The notes beneath the pieces were generated by a model that was not told the DNA's origin, did no database searches, and saw only the letters and a list, made by a program, of their open reading frames with translations. Both the position numbers and the translations under genes were made by a program. A stretch of 64,000 nucleotides of DNA from contig CAYOEV010000009.1 in assembly GCA_964403075.1 (NCBI GenBank), positions 1 through 64,000 of the forward strand. Direction: 5' to 3'. Of the stretch, positions 26,858-36,408 are shown one piece after another. Origin of the DNA: CAYOEV01 sp964403075. Its GTDB lineage: Bacteria > Bacteroidota > Bacteroidia > Cytophagales > Cyclobacteriaceae. How positions within the stretch are numbered: the first letter of the stretch is position 1; the number at the start of each line of letters is the position of its first letter.

Positions 26858-28696
26858 TCAATCGATGTAAAGCAGGCGAAAACCATAAGCCGGCACGGAA
26901 AGGGGTTTTTCCATCACTACACGTTCACCGGATGAGAAGTCCCTCCAATACGCGCCAGGCACATACAGTTCTCGGTATCTACCGGAAAAATCCACCGAAA
27001 CTTTTTTGTTCTGGTTGTTAATGAGTACCACCGCGCGCCGGTTGTTTAGCACCCGAGCATAAACGTATAGATTATCATCTGGGATAAAATGAACCAAGCG
27101 CCCTTCAGCCATGAGCTGACCATGTGCCGCTCTCCATTGAAGTAATCGCTGCATGAAGTCAAATGCCCGTGCCGTTGGGCCTTCTCTACCAGATGACAGA
27201 AAGGCATTTTGCTTGTCCTGAGACCAACCACCCGGAAAATCAGCGCGAATCAACCCGTGACTTTCTGCCTGGGTTTGTTTGCCTGCCATTAATAATTCTG
27301 TCCCATACAACAGCTGAGGAATCCCTCGTAGGGTCATTAGCATAACCAAACCCCTCTGATAGCTGTCAAATTCACCATCTACGCTGTGGTAAAATCGACT
27401 GACATCATGGTTATCCAAGAAGATTTTCAACTTGTAAGGATCAGGATACACAAAATCCTGACTAAGTACATCATATATTCGTTTCAATGAGCCTCCTTTC
27501 CGTGAAGCGTCGCGCAGCGCATAATGAAGTGGGAAATCAGACACCGCAGGCAGCCCGGAATCGTAGCCATCCTTATTGGCAAAATGCGTACGACCCTGCC
27601 AATAACCCTCGTGCGCGGGCGTGTGCAACCACGTCTCTCCTACCAGGAAAAAACCTGGATATTCCGTTTGTACCGCATCTACCCATTCTTTCATTGTTTC
27701 GCGGTAAGGATACGGGTAGGTATCCATGCGAATACCATCTATTCCAGTGTGTTCAATCCACCAAATGCTGTGTTGTATGAGGTAACGACTAACCCAATCG
27801 TTCTGCTGATTCAAGTCGGGCATATTTGGCGTAAACCAACCCCTCACCATCTGGTCATAATCATGCTGTGATACGTAAGGATCAGACACGGTGGCACCTT
27901 CATAATTGGTGCGGGTAAATTCATTCCATTGATTCAACCAATTTTCATGTGGCAAATCCATCATCCAAAAATGTTCGAGGCCAATGTGGTTAAAAATCAT
28001 GTCCTTGATTACTTTCAGGCCTGCCTCATGCGCCGTTTGCACAAATTTCCGGTAGTCGTCCATTGTCCCCAGTCGCGGGTCTACCCGGTAATGATCGGTA
28101 ATGGAGTAGCCATGGTAAGACTCGCTGGGCATATTGTTTTCATACACCGGATTCAACCATAGCGTGGTAATTCCCAACTCTCTGAAGTATGCCATGTGAT
28201 CTGTCACACCCATCAAATCTCCCCCATGCCGCCCAAGTGCTGCCTGGCGGTCCAGCCCTTCTGTCATGCCCTTCACTTCGTCGTTTTGAGCATTGCCATT
28301 GGCAAAACGGTCTGGCATCACCAAATAAATTACGTCGCTACCATTGATAGATTGGGGCTCAGGTCTGGTGCGCGCCCGTAAATCGTAGTTGAAGCTTTCC
28401 TGCTTTTCGCCATTTCGAAAACAGTCGAAACGAATCGTGCCCGGTGCAAGGTCGGCATCAATAAGGAGCTGCACGATCAGGTAGTTTTTACTTTGTAAGG
28501 ATTGTACGGATTCCACAACTACTCCCGGTTGCGAAGAGCTTAGCGTGTAATCATGAATACCGTTACCCTTTAGAAGAAGTTCTAATTTGGGATTCTCCAT
28601 GCCAATCCACCAGAAAGGTGGGTCTATTCTTTCAATGGATTGACCCAAGGTGGGATAGACCAAACACATGCTTAAGACCAAAGAGAACGTTCGCAT
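26858..28696 (-). CDS. GH13 amylase, neopullulanase/cyclomaltodextrinase-like (SusA-like)
   Basis: A protein of 612 residues. A type I signal peptide (MRTFSLVLSMCLVYPTLGQS) points to the periplasm. An N-terminal beta domain (about 25-115) precedes the GH13 barrel starting VIYLVMPDRFANG. The catalytic residues are D325 (GIRMDTY), E354 (VGETWLH) and D431 (LDNHDVS). Layout and motifs fit the neopullulanase/cyclomaltodextrinase group, which hydrolyses imported maltooligosaccharides and pullulan fragments. It is downstream of susD on the same strand but separated by a terminator. Confidence 0.93.
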   Translation of the reverse strand: MRTFSLVLSMCLVYPTLGQSIERIDPPFWWIGMENPKLELLLKGNGIHDYTLSSSQPGVVVESVQSLQSKNYLIVQLLIDADLAPGTIRFDCFRNGEKQESFNYDLRARTRPEPQSINGSDVIYLVMPDRFANGNAQNDEVKGMTEGLDRQAALGRHGGDLMGVTDHMAYFRELGITTLWLNPVYENNMPSESYHGYSITDHYRVDPRLGTMDDYRKFVQTAHEAGLKVIKDMIFNHIGLEHFWMMDLPHENWLNQWNEFTRTNYEGATVSDPYVSQHDYDQMVRGWFTPNMPDLNQQNDWVSRYLIQHSIWWIEHTGIDGIRMDTYPYPYRETMKEWVDAVQTEYPGFFLVGETWLHTPAHEGYWQGRTHFANKDGYDSGLPAVSDFPLHYALRDASRKGGSLKRIYDVLSQDFVYPDPYKLKIFLDNHDVSRFYHSVDGEFDSYQRGLVMLMTLRGIPQLLYGTELLMAGKQTQAESHGLIRADFPGGWSQDKQNAFLSSGREGPTARAFDFMQRLLQWRAAHGQLMAEGRLVHFIPDDNLYVYARVLNNRRAVVLINNQNKKVSVDFSGRYRELYVPGAYWRDFSSGERVVMEKPLSVPAYGFRLLYID

Positions 28697-28712
28697 AAAA
28701 CTGTAAAGCGGT

Positions 28713-28742
28713 AAAAAAAAGAGCGGCTTTTGGCCGCTCTTT
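28713..28742 (-). terminator. intrinsic terminator between susD and the periplasmic amylase
   Basis: AAAGAGCGGC (28718-28727) and GCCGCTCTTT (28733-28742) form a perfect 10-pair stem. On the minus strand it is followed by an eight-T run (complement of 28713-28720). It sits between susD and the next co-directional gene, so it should lower amylase expression relative to SusC/SusD. Confidence 0.92.
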
Positions 28743-28757
28743 AAATAGAAATTTGAA

Positions 28758-30383
28758 TCAGTAACCAGTATTCTGTATCATTCGTGGATTAGCGATCAAC
28801 TCGGAAGCAGGTATTGGAAAAATGTCCAGGTGGGCATCTGTGGAACGACCCTCCGGTACACCACCCTTCCACGGCCAAATGTAGGCGCCACCGGAAAATT
28901 GATTAAATCTTACCAAATCCGTGCGCCGGTGACCCTCCAGATACAGTTCACGACCACGCTCATCCAATATCCAGTCCAGCGTTACTTCACCGCTGGTCAC
29001 GTTTCCTGTATTGTCTCCGTAAGCCCTTAGTCTCAATTCATTGAGATAGCCTAGAGTTGTCGCATCCACCGCACCATTCGTGCGGACCTGCGCTTCTGCC
29101 AACATCAGATAGGCCTCTGCCAGTCGAAACACATGGAAATCTGTGCTCACTTGATCCACTCCCGGTGCACGGTTGCCATTTTCCAGAAGATTCGTCCACT
29201 TAGGCACGGCAAAGCCATCAGTGAAAGTGCCAATGTTGGCAATCTCTAAACTTTGTCCTTCAGTGAAAAAAATGGCTCTGTTATCGGCGCTCACGCCATT
29301 GTCTGTAACCGGATCATTGGTGAAGGGAAATAAATTTACAAAAGCACTGGTGGTTCGGTAACCTTCCCAGCCACTGGGTACCCCGTAATCAATCAGGGCT
29401 TCATTGGGTTTAGGGGTTCCCAACTGGTCTTCATTGTCCATCATGGCTGCGCCAATACCTCCTCTCACCAAGGTAGTGGTACCCCCCCATGTTTGAGAAA
29501 CTTCACCATCATGAACTATGGCCCAGATGGATTCATCAGCCTGACGTAGGTGATTGTCTCCGCGGAATAAAGACGGATAATCAGCAGCAGTACTATACTG
29601 TCCAGAGTTAATGACATTATTCACATGGGTAGTGACATCCGCATAGCGATCCTGACCGATGTACACCTGGGCATTGAGATATATGCGAGCAAATAACATT
29701 TCCACTGCTCCCTGATCAACCCGGCCGTATTCGCCCTGACCGATGGCCGGCAATGAAGGCCCAATTTCATTCAACTCACTTTCTATGAACTCAAAGATTC
29801 TCAGTGGCGCTACCTGCTGTGGTAAGTCACTGGAAATGGACGTGATTAATGGCACATTTCGGTACATGTCCAGGGCATGAGAATAGGCCAACGCCCGTAT
29901 AAATCTGATCTCGTTTCTGTAGCTTTCAATCTGATCACTTTCCGCCTGGCTCAGGTCTGAAGGCAGGCTACTTGAAACATCGAGAAAGTCATTGGCCAAT
30001 GAAACAGTATAAAAAATACGGTAATACAAGACCCTAACAAACTGATTATCTGAACTCCAGGAATGGTTATGTAAATCCCGAATTCCAGAATCTGTCCAGG
30101 CAATAATGGCCTCGTCGGTAGTCAGCTCCTGGGCTTTCCACAATACCCTTAGATAGCTGGAGAAACCCTCATCATTGATAATGGTCAAATCCGGACGGCC
30201 AGCCGCTCCTTGCTGACCCGTCAGCGTCAATGAGGCATAAACTTTCGCAGCATATGCCTGAAAAGCACCGAAATCCACAAAGGTATTGTTCACAGTATCG
30301 CCTTTCTCTGGCTCCAGCTCTACATCCAAACAGCTGGTGAAAGCAAAAATGAGCGTTAGTAAGAATAATTTAGTTTTCATCAT
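28758..30383 (-). CDS. SusD/RagB-like starch-binding outer membrane lipoprotein
   Basis: About 541 residues. The lipobox FTSC follows a short signal (MMKTKLFLLTLIFAFTSC), giving a surface lipoprotein. The helical TPR-type scaffold and C-terminal block LDWILDERGRELYLEGHRRTDLVR are diagnostic of SusD/RagB, as is the final PIPASELIANPRMIQN. It caps the SusC channel and binds glycan at the cell surface. The frame opens further upstream, but the ATG pair at 30378-30383 follows AAAGAA and begins the signal peptide; it lies 4 bases after the susC stop. Confidence 0.96.
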   Translation of the reverse strand: MMKTKLFLLTLIFAFTSCLDVELEPEKGDTVNNTFVDFGAFQAYAAKVYASLTLTGQQGAAGRPDLTIINDEGFSSYLRVLWKAQELTTDEAIIAWTDSGIRDLHNHSWSSDNQFVRVLYYRIFYTVSLANDFLDVSSSLPSDLSQAESDQIESYRNEIRFIRALAYSHALDMYRNVPLITSISSDLPQQVAPLRIFEFIESELNEIGPSLPAIGQGEYGRVDQGAVEMLFARIYLNAQVYIGQDRYADVTTHVNNVINSGQYSTAADYPSLFRGDNHLRQADESIWAIVHDGEVSQTWGGTTTLVRGGIGAAMMDNEDQLGTPKPNEALIDYGVPSGWEGYRTTSAFVNLFPFTNDPVTDNGVSADNRAIFFTEGQSLEIANIGTFTDGFAVPKWTNLLENGNRAPGVDQVSTDFHVFRLAEAYLMLAEAQVRTNGAVDATTLGYLNELRLRAYGDNTGNVTSGEVTLDWILDERGRELYLEGHRRTDLVRFNQFSGGAYIWPWKGGVPEGRSTDAHLDIFPIPASELIANPRMIQNTGY

Positions 30384-30387
30384 TTCT

Positions 30388-33300
30388 TTAGTTGAAAGTA
30401 GCACTTACTCCAAAAATAAACATGCTGGAAAATGGATAAGGATTATTGTCTATCCCCAAAATTCCACCAGCTTCAGGATCGGGACCATCGTATCCGGTGA
30501 TGGTCAATAGGTTTGTCCCGGTAAAATAAACCCGCGGTTTTACATTGTTCCATTCATTGAAGGTGTAACCTACAGTAATGTTGTCTACTTTCAGAAATGA
30601 GGCATTCTCAATGTAAACAGACGACAACAGTTGCCTTTCCGTAAAGTCATTTTCAAAGGCTGAACGATGCGCATTTTGAGGCGCAAAAGTATTCTGTATG
30701 GTTTCTTCAAATGCACCAAACTGGGACTGAAAATTATTGTACACATAATTCCCCAACTGGCTTCGTAGTGTAAAAGCGACATCCCAGTTCTTGTAACGGA
30801 AGTTACTGGTCAGACCCAAAATGAAATCCGGTGTAGGTGACTCAAAAGGAATCAGGTCATTCTCATTGATTAAATTATCGCCATTTTGATCCACATACAG
30901 GTCCAGATCGTCAGCCAAACCATCGCCGTTGAAGTCTGTGCCATCTGATCTTGGTTGATCACCCTCAAATATGTGCTCAAAAACGTAGAAGGCATTCACC
31001 CGTTCGCTCAGCCTCAGCAATTGAATCGTTTGACCTACATCACCAGAAATACCATTCACCCGATAACCCGGAAAATCTGGATCATTGGAAAAGTCCAAAG
31101 CAGTAACTTCATCCGTGTAATGTGCAAAATTGAAGCCTAAATCCCAGGTAAAATCACCACCTGTCACCACATAAGAATTCAAAACCAATTCGATACCGCG
31201 CGTTTCAAATCCGGCCACATTTGCAAACTCCCGGTCAGTGGTAAGTACCCCAATCGGATAGGTAACTTCGAAGAGCAAGTCGCTGGTTTCCTTAATATAG
31301 GCATCGAGAGATCCATTGACTCTACCCTCAAATAAGCCAAAATCAATACCTACATTGTAAGAGGTGGTAGTTTCCCATTGAATGTCAGGATTGGCACCGG
31401 AAGGACGCAGCGTTCTAACCGTGTCGTTACCCAAGATATACTGGGCCGTTTCATTTCCTAATTCGTATAAGTTTACATACCCAAAATCACGGTCGATGGA
31501 TTGGTTACCTAGCGTACCAACACCCACGCGCAATTTTAACTCGCTGAATGTATTTTGAAGTGGCTGAGCAAAAGGCTCATCAATCACACGCCATGCCACA
31601 GCCAGGGATGGGAAAGCTGCAAAATTATTATCTAGGCCAAATCGGGATGAGCCGTCGTACCTTACAGTAGCCGTTAAATAATATTTATTCTTAAAATTAT
31701 AGTTTACGCGACCCCACAAAGAACCAAGCGCATATTTTCTTACACTATTCAGGTCCGATGTGTTTCGGAGGAAGAGGTCACTATTGTCGAAGAAGTAATC
31801 GTCATCCCGTAGGTCCAAAGGGTTCGATGTATTGTAACGGCTCAGGTTGATCGAATCCAATTTACTGAAATTGGGATACACCCCTCTGAATTCCTGAAAA
31901 CTATGTCCGGCATTGGCACTGATGTTATGGTCACCAACTGCCTTTTCGTAAGAGAGGAAAAATTCATAGGTTCTGGTAAAAATATTTCCGCGCTCAAAAA
32001 ATAAACCTCCTGGATTTTCTATGTTGAGCGGACGTAGTGTCTCCAGCGTGATGCTTTGGCGCCTACTTACCTGCTTGTCATAACCCAGGTTGCCTTTCAA
32101 ACTCAAGCCGTCGAGAAAAGGAAGCTTGTAATCGAGCGTTAGTGTAGTGTAATGTCTGAGTGACTTGTTAATGGTAAAAGTCTGATCTATGGACGAAACT
32201 GGATTTACAGGTGCCAACTGAGAAGGCCACTCAAAAAATCCACCATTAATGGTATCGCCTTCTACCCGTACTGGCTGTGTAGGATCGAATAACAACGCCG
32301 TATTCATCACATTGGGTGCCAGGCGGTCGTCAGCGAAAGTGGTCGAATTGGACAGTGTGATTTTTAATTGATCTTTGAACATTCTCTGATCATATTTGAT
32401 AGAACCGGTGTATTTCTCTGCCTGACTTGTCTGCAACACCCCATTGAGGTTTTGATAATTGGCAGAAATTCGAAATCCGTTTGTTTTCCCTCCAAATGAT
32501 GCTGAAACTGCATGGTTGGTACTTACAGGTGTGCGTGTAACTTCATCCACCCAATCGGTATCTGCCGTGCCCAATTTCAGGGCGTTGGCCGGTGCATTTC
32601 GATCTACTGCAAAGCGAAATTCCTCGGTACTGAGCATGTCGCGCTGCTCGCCTAGAATACTGGCCGATGCACTACCATCGTAAGAAATTTGAAGTTTACC
32701 GGACTTCCCTGATTTTGTGGTGATAATGATTACTCCGGAAGCACCCTGTACACCATAAATAGCAGCGGCCGACGCATCCTTTAAAACAGTAATGTCTTCA
32801 ATGTCAGACGGGTTGATGAAATTTAAAGGATTGCGCCCCTGGCCACCCGGTCGGTGCCCGGAACTTTTGCTGATAGGTACCCCATCTACCACGTAGAGTG
32901 GCTCGGCATTGCCACCGAAAGTAGAGCCCCCCCGGATACGTATACTGTTGTTACCCCCAGGCTCACCCGTCTGAGAAATTTGTACCCCTGCCACTTTACC
33001 AGCAATCAATTGGTCTGGTGAGGCCAGCATACCCTTGTTAAAGTCCTTGGAGGTTACTTTGTTCACAACACCCGTCAAATCCTTTTTCTGAACAGAGCCA
33101 TATCCGATAACCACTACCTCATTCAATTCTTCAATCTGTTCAGACATTGAGATATTGAAGCTAGTTTGGTTACTTACCAAGACCTCTACTGGCTGGTAAC
33201 CGATGGTGGTAATGACCAGCGTGGCACCTTCACTCACACTGAGCTTAAAATTGCCGTTGACGTCGGTAACAGTACCGCTGGTGGTACCTTTGATGAGCAC

Positions 33301-33423
33301 GGTAGCACCTGGAATGCCGTCACCATTTTCGTCAGTCACCTGACCGCTTACCTCCTTCTGCGCCCAGGCGCCATGCCCCATCAGGAGCAGCACCGAGAAC
33401 ACCCAGGGAAGGTGACTTTTCAT
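30388..33423 (-). CDS. SusC/RagA-like TonB-linked outer membrane transporter
   Basis: About 1011 residues from ATG 33421-33423, where the signal MKSHLPWVFSVLLLMGHGAWA begins. A carboxypeptidase-D-like beta domain (VSGQVTDENGDGIPGATVLIKG) leads into a TonB-box-like VVVIGYGSVQKKDLTG, the plug (about 110-220, with LYVVDGVPI) and a 22-strand barrel. It imports oligosaccharides through the outer membrane with TonB energy, paired with SusD. It is first in its operon, and the LacI-type operator at 33560 lies 137 bases upstream. Confidence 0.97.
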   Translation of the reverse strand: MKSHLPWVFSVLLLMGHGAWAQKEVSGQVTDENGDGIPGATVLIKGTTSGTVTDVNGNFKLSVSEGATLVITTIGYQPVEVLVSNQTSFNISMSEQIEELNEVVVIGYGSVQKKDLTGVVNKVTSKDFNKGMLASPDQLIAGKVAGVQISQTGEPGGNNSIRIRGGSTFGGNAEPLYVVDGVPISKSSGHRPGGQGRNPLNFINPSDIEDITVLKDASAAAIYGVQGASGVIIITTKSGKSGKLQISYDGSASASILGEQRDMLSTEEFRFAVDRNAPANALKLGTADTDWVDEVTRTPVSTNHAVSASFGGKTNGFRISANYQNLNGVLQTSQAEKYTGSIKYDQRMFKDQLKITLSNSTTFADDRLAPNVMNTALLFDPTQPVRVEGDTINGGFFEWPSQLAPVNPVSSIDQTFTINKSLRHYTTLTLDYKLPFLDGLSLKGNLGYDKQVSRRQSITLETLRPLNIENPGGLFFERGNIFTRTYEFFLSYEKAVGDHNISANAGHSFQEFRGVYPNFSKLDSINLSRYNTSNPLDLRDDDYFFDNSDLFLRNTSDLNSVRKYALGSLWGRVNYNFKNKYYLTATVRYDGSSRFGLDNNFAAFPSLAVAWRVIDEPFAQPLQNTFSELKLRVGVGTLGNQSIDRDFGYVNLYELGNETAQYILGNDTVRTLRPSGANPDIQWETTTSYNVGIDFGLFEGRVNGSLDAYIKETSDLLFEVTYPIGVLTTDREFANVAGFETRGIELVLNSYVVTGGDFTWDLGFNFAHYTDEVTALDFSNDPDFPGYRVNGISGDVGQTIQLLRLSERVNAFYVFEHIFEGDQPRSDGTDFNGDGLADDLDLYVDQNGDNLINENDLIPFESPTPDFILGLTSNFRYKNWDVAFTLRSQLGNYVYNNFQSQFGAFEETIQNTFAPQNAHRSAFENDFTERQLLSSVYIENASFLKVDNITVGYTFNEWNNVKPRVYFTGTNLLTITGYDGPDPEAGGILGIDNNPYPFSSMFIFGVSATFN

Positions 33424-33559
33424 TGCTAAAAATCGTATCATAAATGCTTGGTTTTGGGTCGGTCAAATGCGTTAATTATGCAAATGTTAAGAAGGTCAAT
33501 TTATATTATCATTAAAATTTATCAGCCTTTTTACTGACTTTTTGATGGGTTTTTTTTCC

Positions 33560-33571
33560 GCAAACGTTTGC
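33560..33571. promoter_or_regulatory. LacI-type operator upstream of susC
   Basis: GCAAACGTTTGC is a perfect 12-base palindrome with the central CG typical of LacI/PurR-family operators. The same 12 bases plus AATT recur at 38216-38231 next to the lacI gene. It lies 137 bases upstream of the susC ATG. Confidence 0.8.
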
Positions 33572-33617
33572 AATTCAGACATTTATAAATAGTACGGTGC
33601 TGTCTCGTTTTTTTAAC

Positions 33618-36332
33618 TTACTCTTTGAGCAGTCTGCGGCGTACCATTCTACCACCGGCTGTAATCTCCAGCATATATAATCCAGCGTTCAAATCGCGAA
33701 GGTCCAACGCCCCAGATTGTACCCATGATGCCTGCTTCAAAAGTTTACCATCCATTTGCCTAACGGTCATGCGAATAATTTCATTTTGATCACTGGTTAC
33801 CTGCACGAAATCCTGAGACGGATTTGGGTAGATCGCCAGGCCATCCGATAATGCCTGCGCTGTGACACCAGTGACCAATGGCGCCCCTTCGATGTAATTC
33901 TCAATGGGCTCACTCACATAGATGTACATTTCATTGGGCTGCAATGTCACTGGCCCTTCCGGTTCAGTCACTGCGAAGCTGGCACCGGTAAAGTAATCAT
34001 ACCAGGTACCAGACTCTGGGAAATGATAATTTCCTGTCTGCTCCTGATCGTCAAAATTGGCCATCACGTGAAACTGTACATCCGGATGATCAATCGTGAT
34101 CCACTTGATAAAGCCACTGGTATTCCAGTCGAAATACTGTGTCTGTACATAATCGGTTTTGGTGCGTAGGTTAATTAATGATTTGTAAAAATCAAACAAC
34201 TGCTTGCGTGCGGGGTCATCCAGGTATTCGTAGCGGGTTGGCTTTATCCCCAGTCGGTCATTGTTCAGTTCTTCATCATAGCCAAGTTCACCAAATTGCC
34301 AAAGCATTTTCGGGCCCGGCACCATGAAAAAGAACCCTGCGGCCATCTTCAGCCGTGTAAGTCCCTCATTGAGCGACTGACTGGTGTTGTTGAAAAGGTC
34401 CCAGGCGAGCCTTTCTTCGTCATGGCTTTCCATATAGCCCACAAGGTGCGGATCATCCCAGTCACGGTTTACATGGTACACACCATCCAGGGAAACAGAA
34501 CTTCCTTTGACGAGGCTACGGTAAGATCCATTCATGTTGCCCCAAAGCATCATGCCATAGTCGGACAGTTCCTTTTCTTCGGAATTGACTGCCAAATGCT
34601 CCAAAATCACATAGGCGGTAGGATCACTGGCCCAGATCACATCGGCCATTCTTTTGAGTAAAGCAATTCTCGACGCATCATATTCACTCCAAAAACCCAC
34701 ATCGCCACCCGAATTTACCTGGGTAAATCCCTTACTCAGATCAAATCGATAACCATCCACATGGTACTTCTCCAGCCAATAGGTGTTCACCCGGTCAATG
34801 TAATCCTTGGTGTACTCGCTTTCATGGTTCATGTCGTAACCCACATTGAAGGGATGACGTGCGGTGCGGTTAAACCATACATTATCGTTGGTCGGCGCAC
34901 CGTACAACCCGTCATTGTCCTGGCGCACCAGCGAGTTCCGCCCAAATTGGTGATTCAATACTATGTCCAGAATCACCGCCATTCCACGTTTATGCGCCTC
35001 ATCGATAAGGATTTTTAAATCCTCTTCCGTGCCGTAATATTTGTCAACCGCAAACATGGCAAAAGGGTTGTAGCCCCAGCTCAGGTTGCCCTCAAACTCC
35101 ATGACCGGCATGAGTTCTATGGCATTTACCCCCAAATCGGCCAGGTAATCCAGACGCTCCGTAACGGCATCGTAGGTACGTTCTTCGGTAAAATCACGTA
35201 CCAGCAACTCATAGATGATCAAATCTTCTACGTCCGGCCGGATAAAAGGACTCCATGAAAAATCTGTTTGGTTGGTTTGGATATATCCTACGGCTTCGGT
35301 GGTTTCGGATGGGTAAGGTGCCAGACCGGGATAACGATTGTCTGCAATAATTTCCGGATCGTCAAATTGAGACCCAATTTTTTCCGTGTAAGGATCGGAG
35401 ATCCGAATGTCGCCATCCATCAGGTATTGGAACCGGTATTCTTCTCCCGAAGTCAGGTCCGACAATGTCAACCAAAACTGATCACCGTCTACTTTCATCA
35501 GGTAATCTTGATCGATGGTCCAGTTGTTGAAATCACCGAGCACGAACACATTGCTTTTGGTAGGGGCCGTGAGCACGAGCGTTACCGAAGTGCCATCGAG
35601 GTAGTTGATGCCGTCCTGGGCACCAGCCGGTACTGCCTCAGTCTCAGGCGTTGGCGTTAGGGTGTATGAATAAGTAACCGATTGGGTCTCTGTGCCATTA
35701 TTGGCCGTCACCTCCACCACGTGTACATTGCCATCATCAATGATGGTATGTGGGGTGCTGATAGAAGTACCACTGGTAGAAGCAATTTCAACGCCATCTA
35801 CCGATACAACTAAATTTGCAGATTCTGAGGTTTCCGCAGAAATAGTGATGGTTTCTGCCGTATCAAAAAATCCAAAAGACCCACTGGGACTGGTCAGGAT
35901 CACATCGAAACCATCGGATACGGTGGCCAGGTAATCATCCGTTTGGCCATCGGAAAAATCATTCCCTTTAAGTAGCATTCCCAGGGTAGTGATGTCGCTG
36001 GCCGGGCGATTGTAAAACAGGGTCGGCGTAAGGATGATGGAGAAAGTGGTACGCCCATCCTGAACAGACTTTGTCATCCTGGCCGGATTGGTGGCCGATG
36101 GGTCACTGCTTGCCGGATTGGCATTGGAAGGCGCATCGTAGACCGGGTTGAGATCCGGTAGCCACATCCAAATCCAGGCATCCGATAATGAAGCCAGGCC
36201 CGTGCCCGTCACATCGTATGTGATGGTGATTTCGTCGGTCGGCGAGAAAAAGGCGGGCTCTATAGATGGTTCCTGAGCCTTGAGCACCGTGAGGCCCAAA
36301 ATAAAAAAGAGCAGAGCATAAAGATGACGCAT
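33618..36332 (-). CDS. secreted multidomain GH13 alpha-amylase with T9SS sorting domain
   Basis: A protein of 904 residues. A type I signal peptide (ending LKAQ) precedes two Ig-like or carbohydrate-interacting beta domains (about 20-230) and a CBM48-like domain (VFVLGDFNNWTID, about 245-330). The GH13 barrel has D531 (DGYRFDLSKG), E578 (ILEHLA) and D638 (ESHDEERLAW). The last ~75 residues (IYPNPSQDFVQV ... LDLRDLNAGLYMLEI ... RRRLLKE) are a type IX secretion sorting domain. It should act outside the cell or on its surface, cutting starch before SusCD uptake. It lies between the susE terminator and the susC operator, so it is probably transcribed by read-through or from a promoter I could not identify. 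Confidence 0.93.
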   Translation of the reverse strand: MRHLYALLFFILGLTVLKAQEPSIEPAFFSPTDEITITYDVTGTGLASLSDAWIWMWLPDLNPVYDAPSNANPASSDPSATNPARMTKSVQDGRTTFSIILTPTLFYNRPASDITTLGMLLKGNDFSDGQTDDYLATVSDGFDVILTSPSGSFGFFDTAETITISAETSESANLVVSVDGVEIASTSGTSISTPHTIIDDGNVHVVEVTANNGTETQSVTYSYTLTPTPETEAVPAGAQDGINYLDGTSVTLVLTAPTKSNVFVLGDFNNWTIDQDYLMKVDGDQFWLTLSDLTSGEEYRFQYLMDGDIRISDPYTEKIGSQFDDPEIIADNRYPGLAPYPSETTEAVGYIQTNQTDFSWSPFIRPDVEDLIIYELLVRDFTEERTYDAVTERLDYLADLGVNAIELMPVMEFEGNLSWGYNPFAMFAVDKYYGTEEDLKILIDEAHKRGMAVILDIVLNHQFGRNSLVRQDNDGLYGAPTNDNVWFNRTARHPFNVGYDMNHESEYTKDYIDRVNTYWLEKYHVDGYRFDLSKGFTQVNSGGDVGFWSEYDASRIALLKRMADVIWASDPTAYVILEHLAVNSEEKELSDYGMMLWGNMNGSYRSLVKGSSVSLDGVYHVNRDWDDPHLVGYMESHDEERLAWDLFNNTSQSLNEGLTRLKMAAGFFFMVPGPKMLWQFGELGYDEELNNDRLGIKPTRYEYLDDPARKQLFDFYKSLINLRTKTDYVQTQYFDWNTSGFIKWITIDHPDVQFHVMANFDDQEQTGNYHFPESGTWYDYFTGASFAVTEPEGPVTLQPNEMYIYVSEPIENYIEGAPLVTGVTAQALSDGLAIYPNPSQDFVQVTSDQNEIIRMTVRQMDGKLLKQASWVQSGALDLRDLNAGLYMLEITAGGRMVRRRLLKE

Positions 36333-36353
36333 GGTTATTGGTTTGGGCTTTTT

Positions 36354-36390
36354 GGAAAAAAAAGCTGCCCACCTAAAGTGAGCAGCTTTT
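36354..36390 (-). terminator. intrinsic terminator between the SusE-like gene and the secreted amylase
   Basis: AAAAGCTGC (36360-36368) and GCAGCTTTT (36382-36390) pair, with an inner CAC/GTG extension, and on the minus strand a T-run (complement of 36355-36363) follows. It lies 19 bases after the susE-like stop and before the co-directional amylase gene. Confidence 0.88.
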
Positions 36391-36408
36391 AGTCAATTCA
36401 ACATAAAA

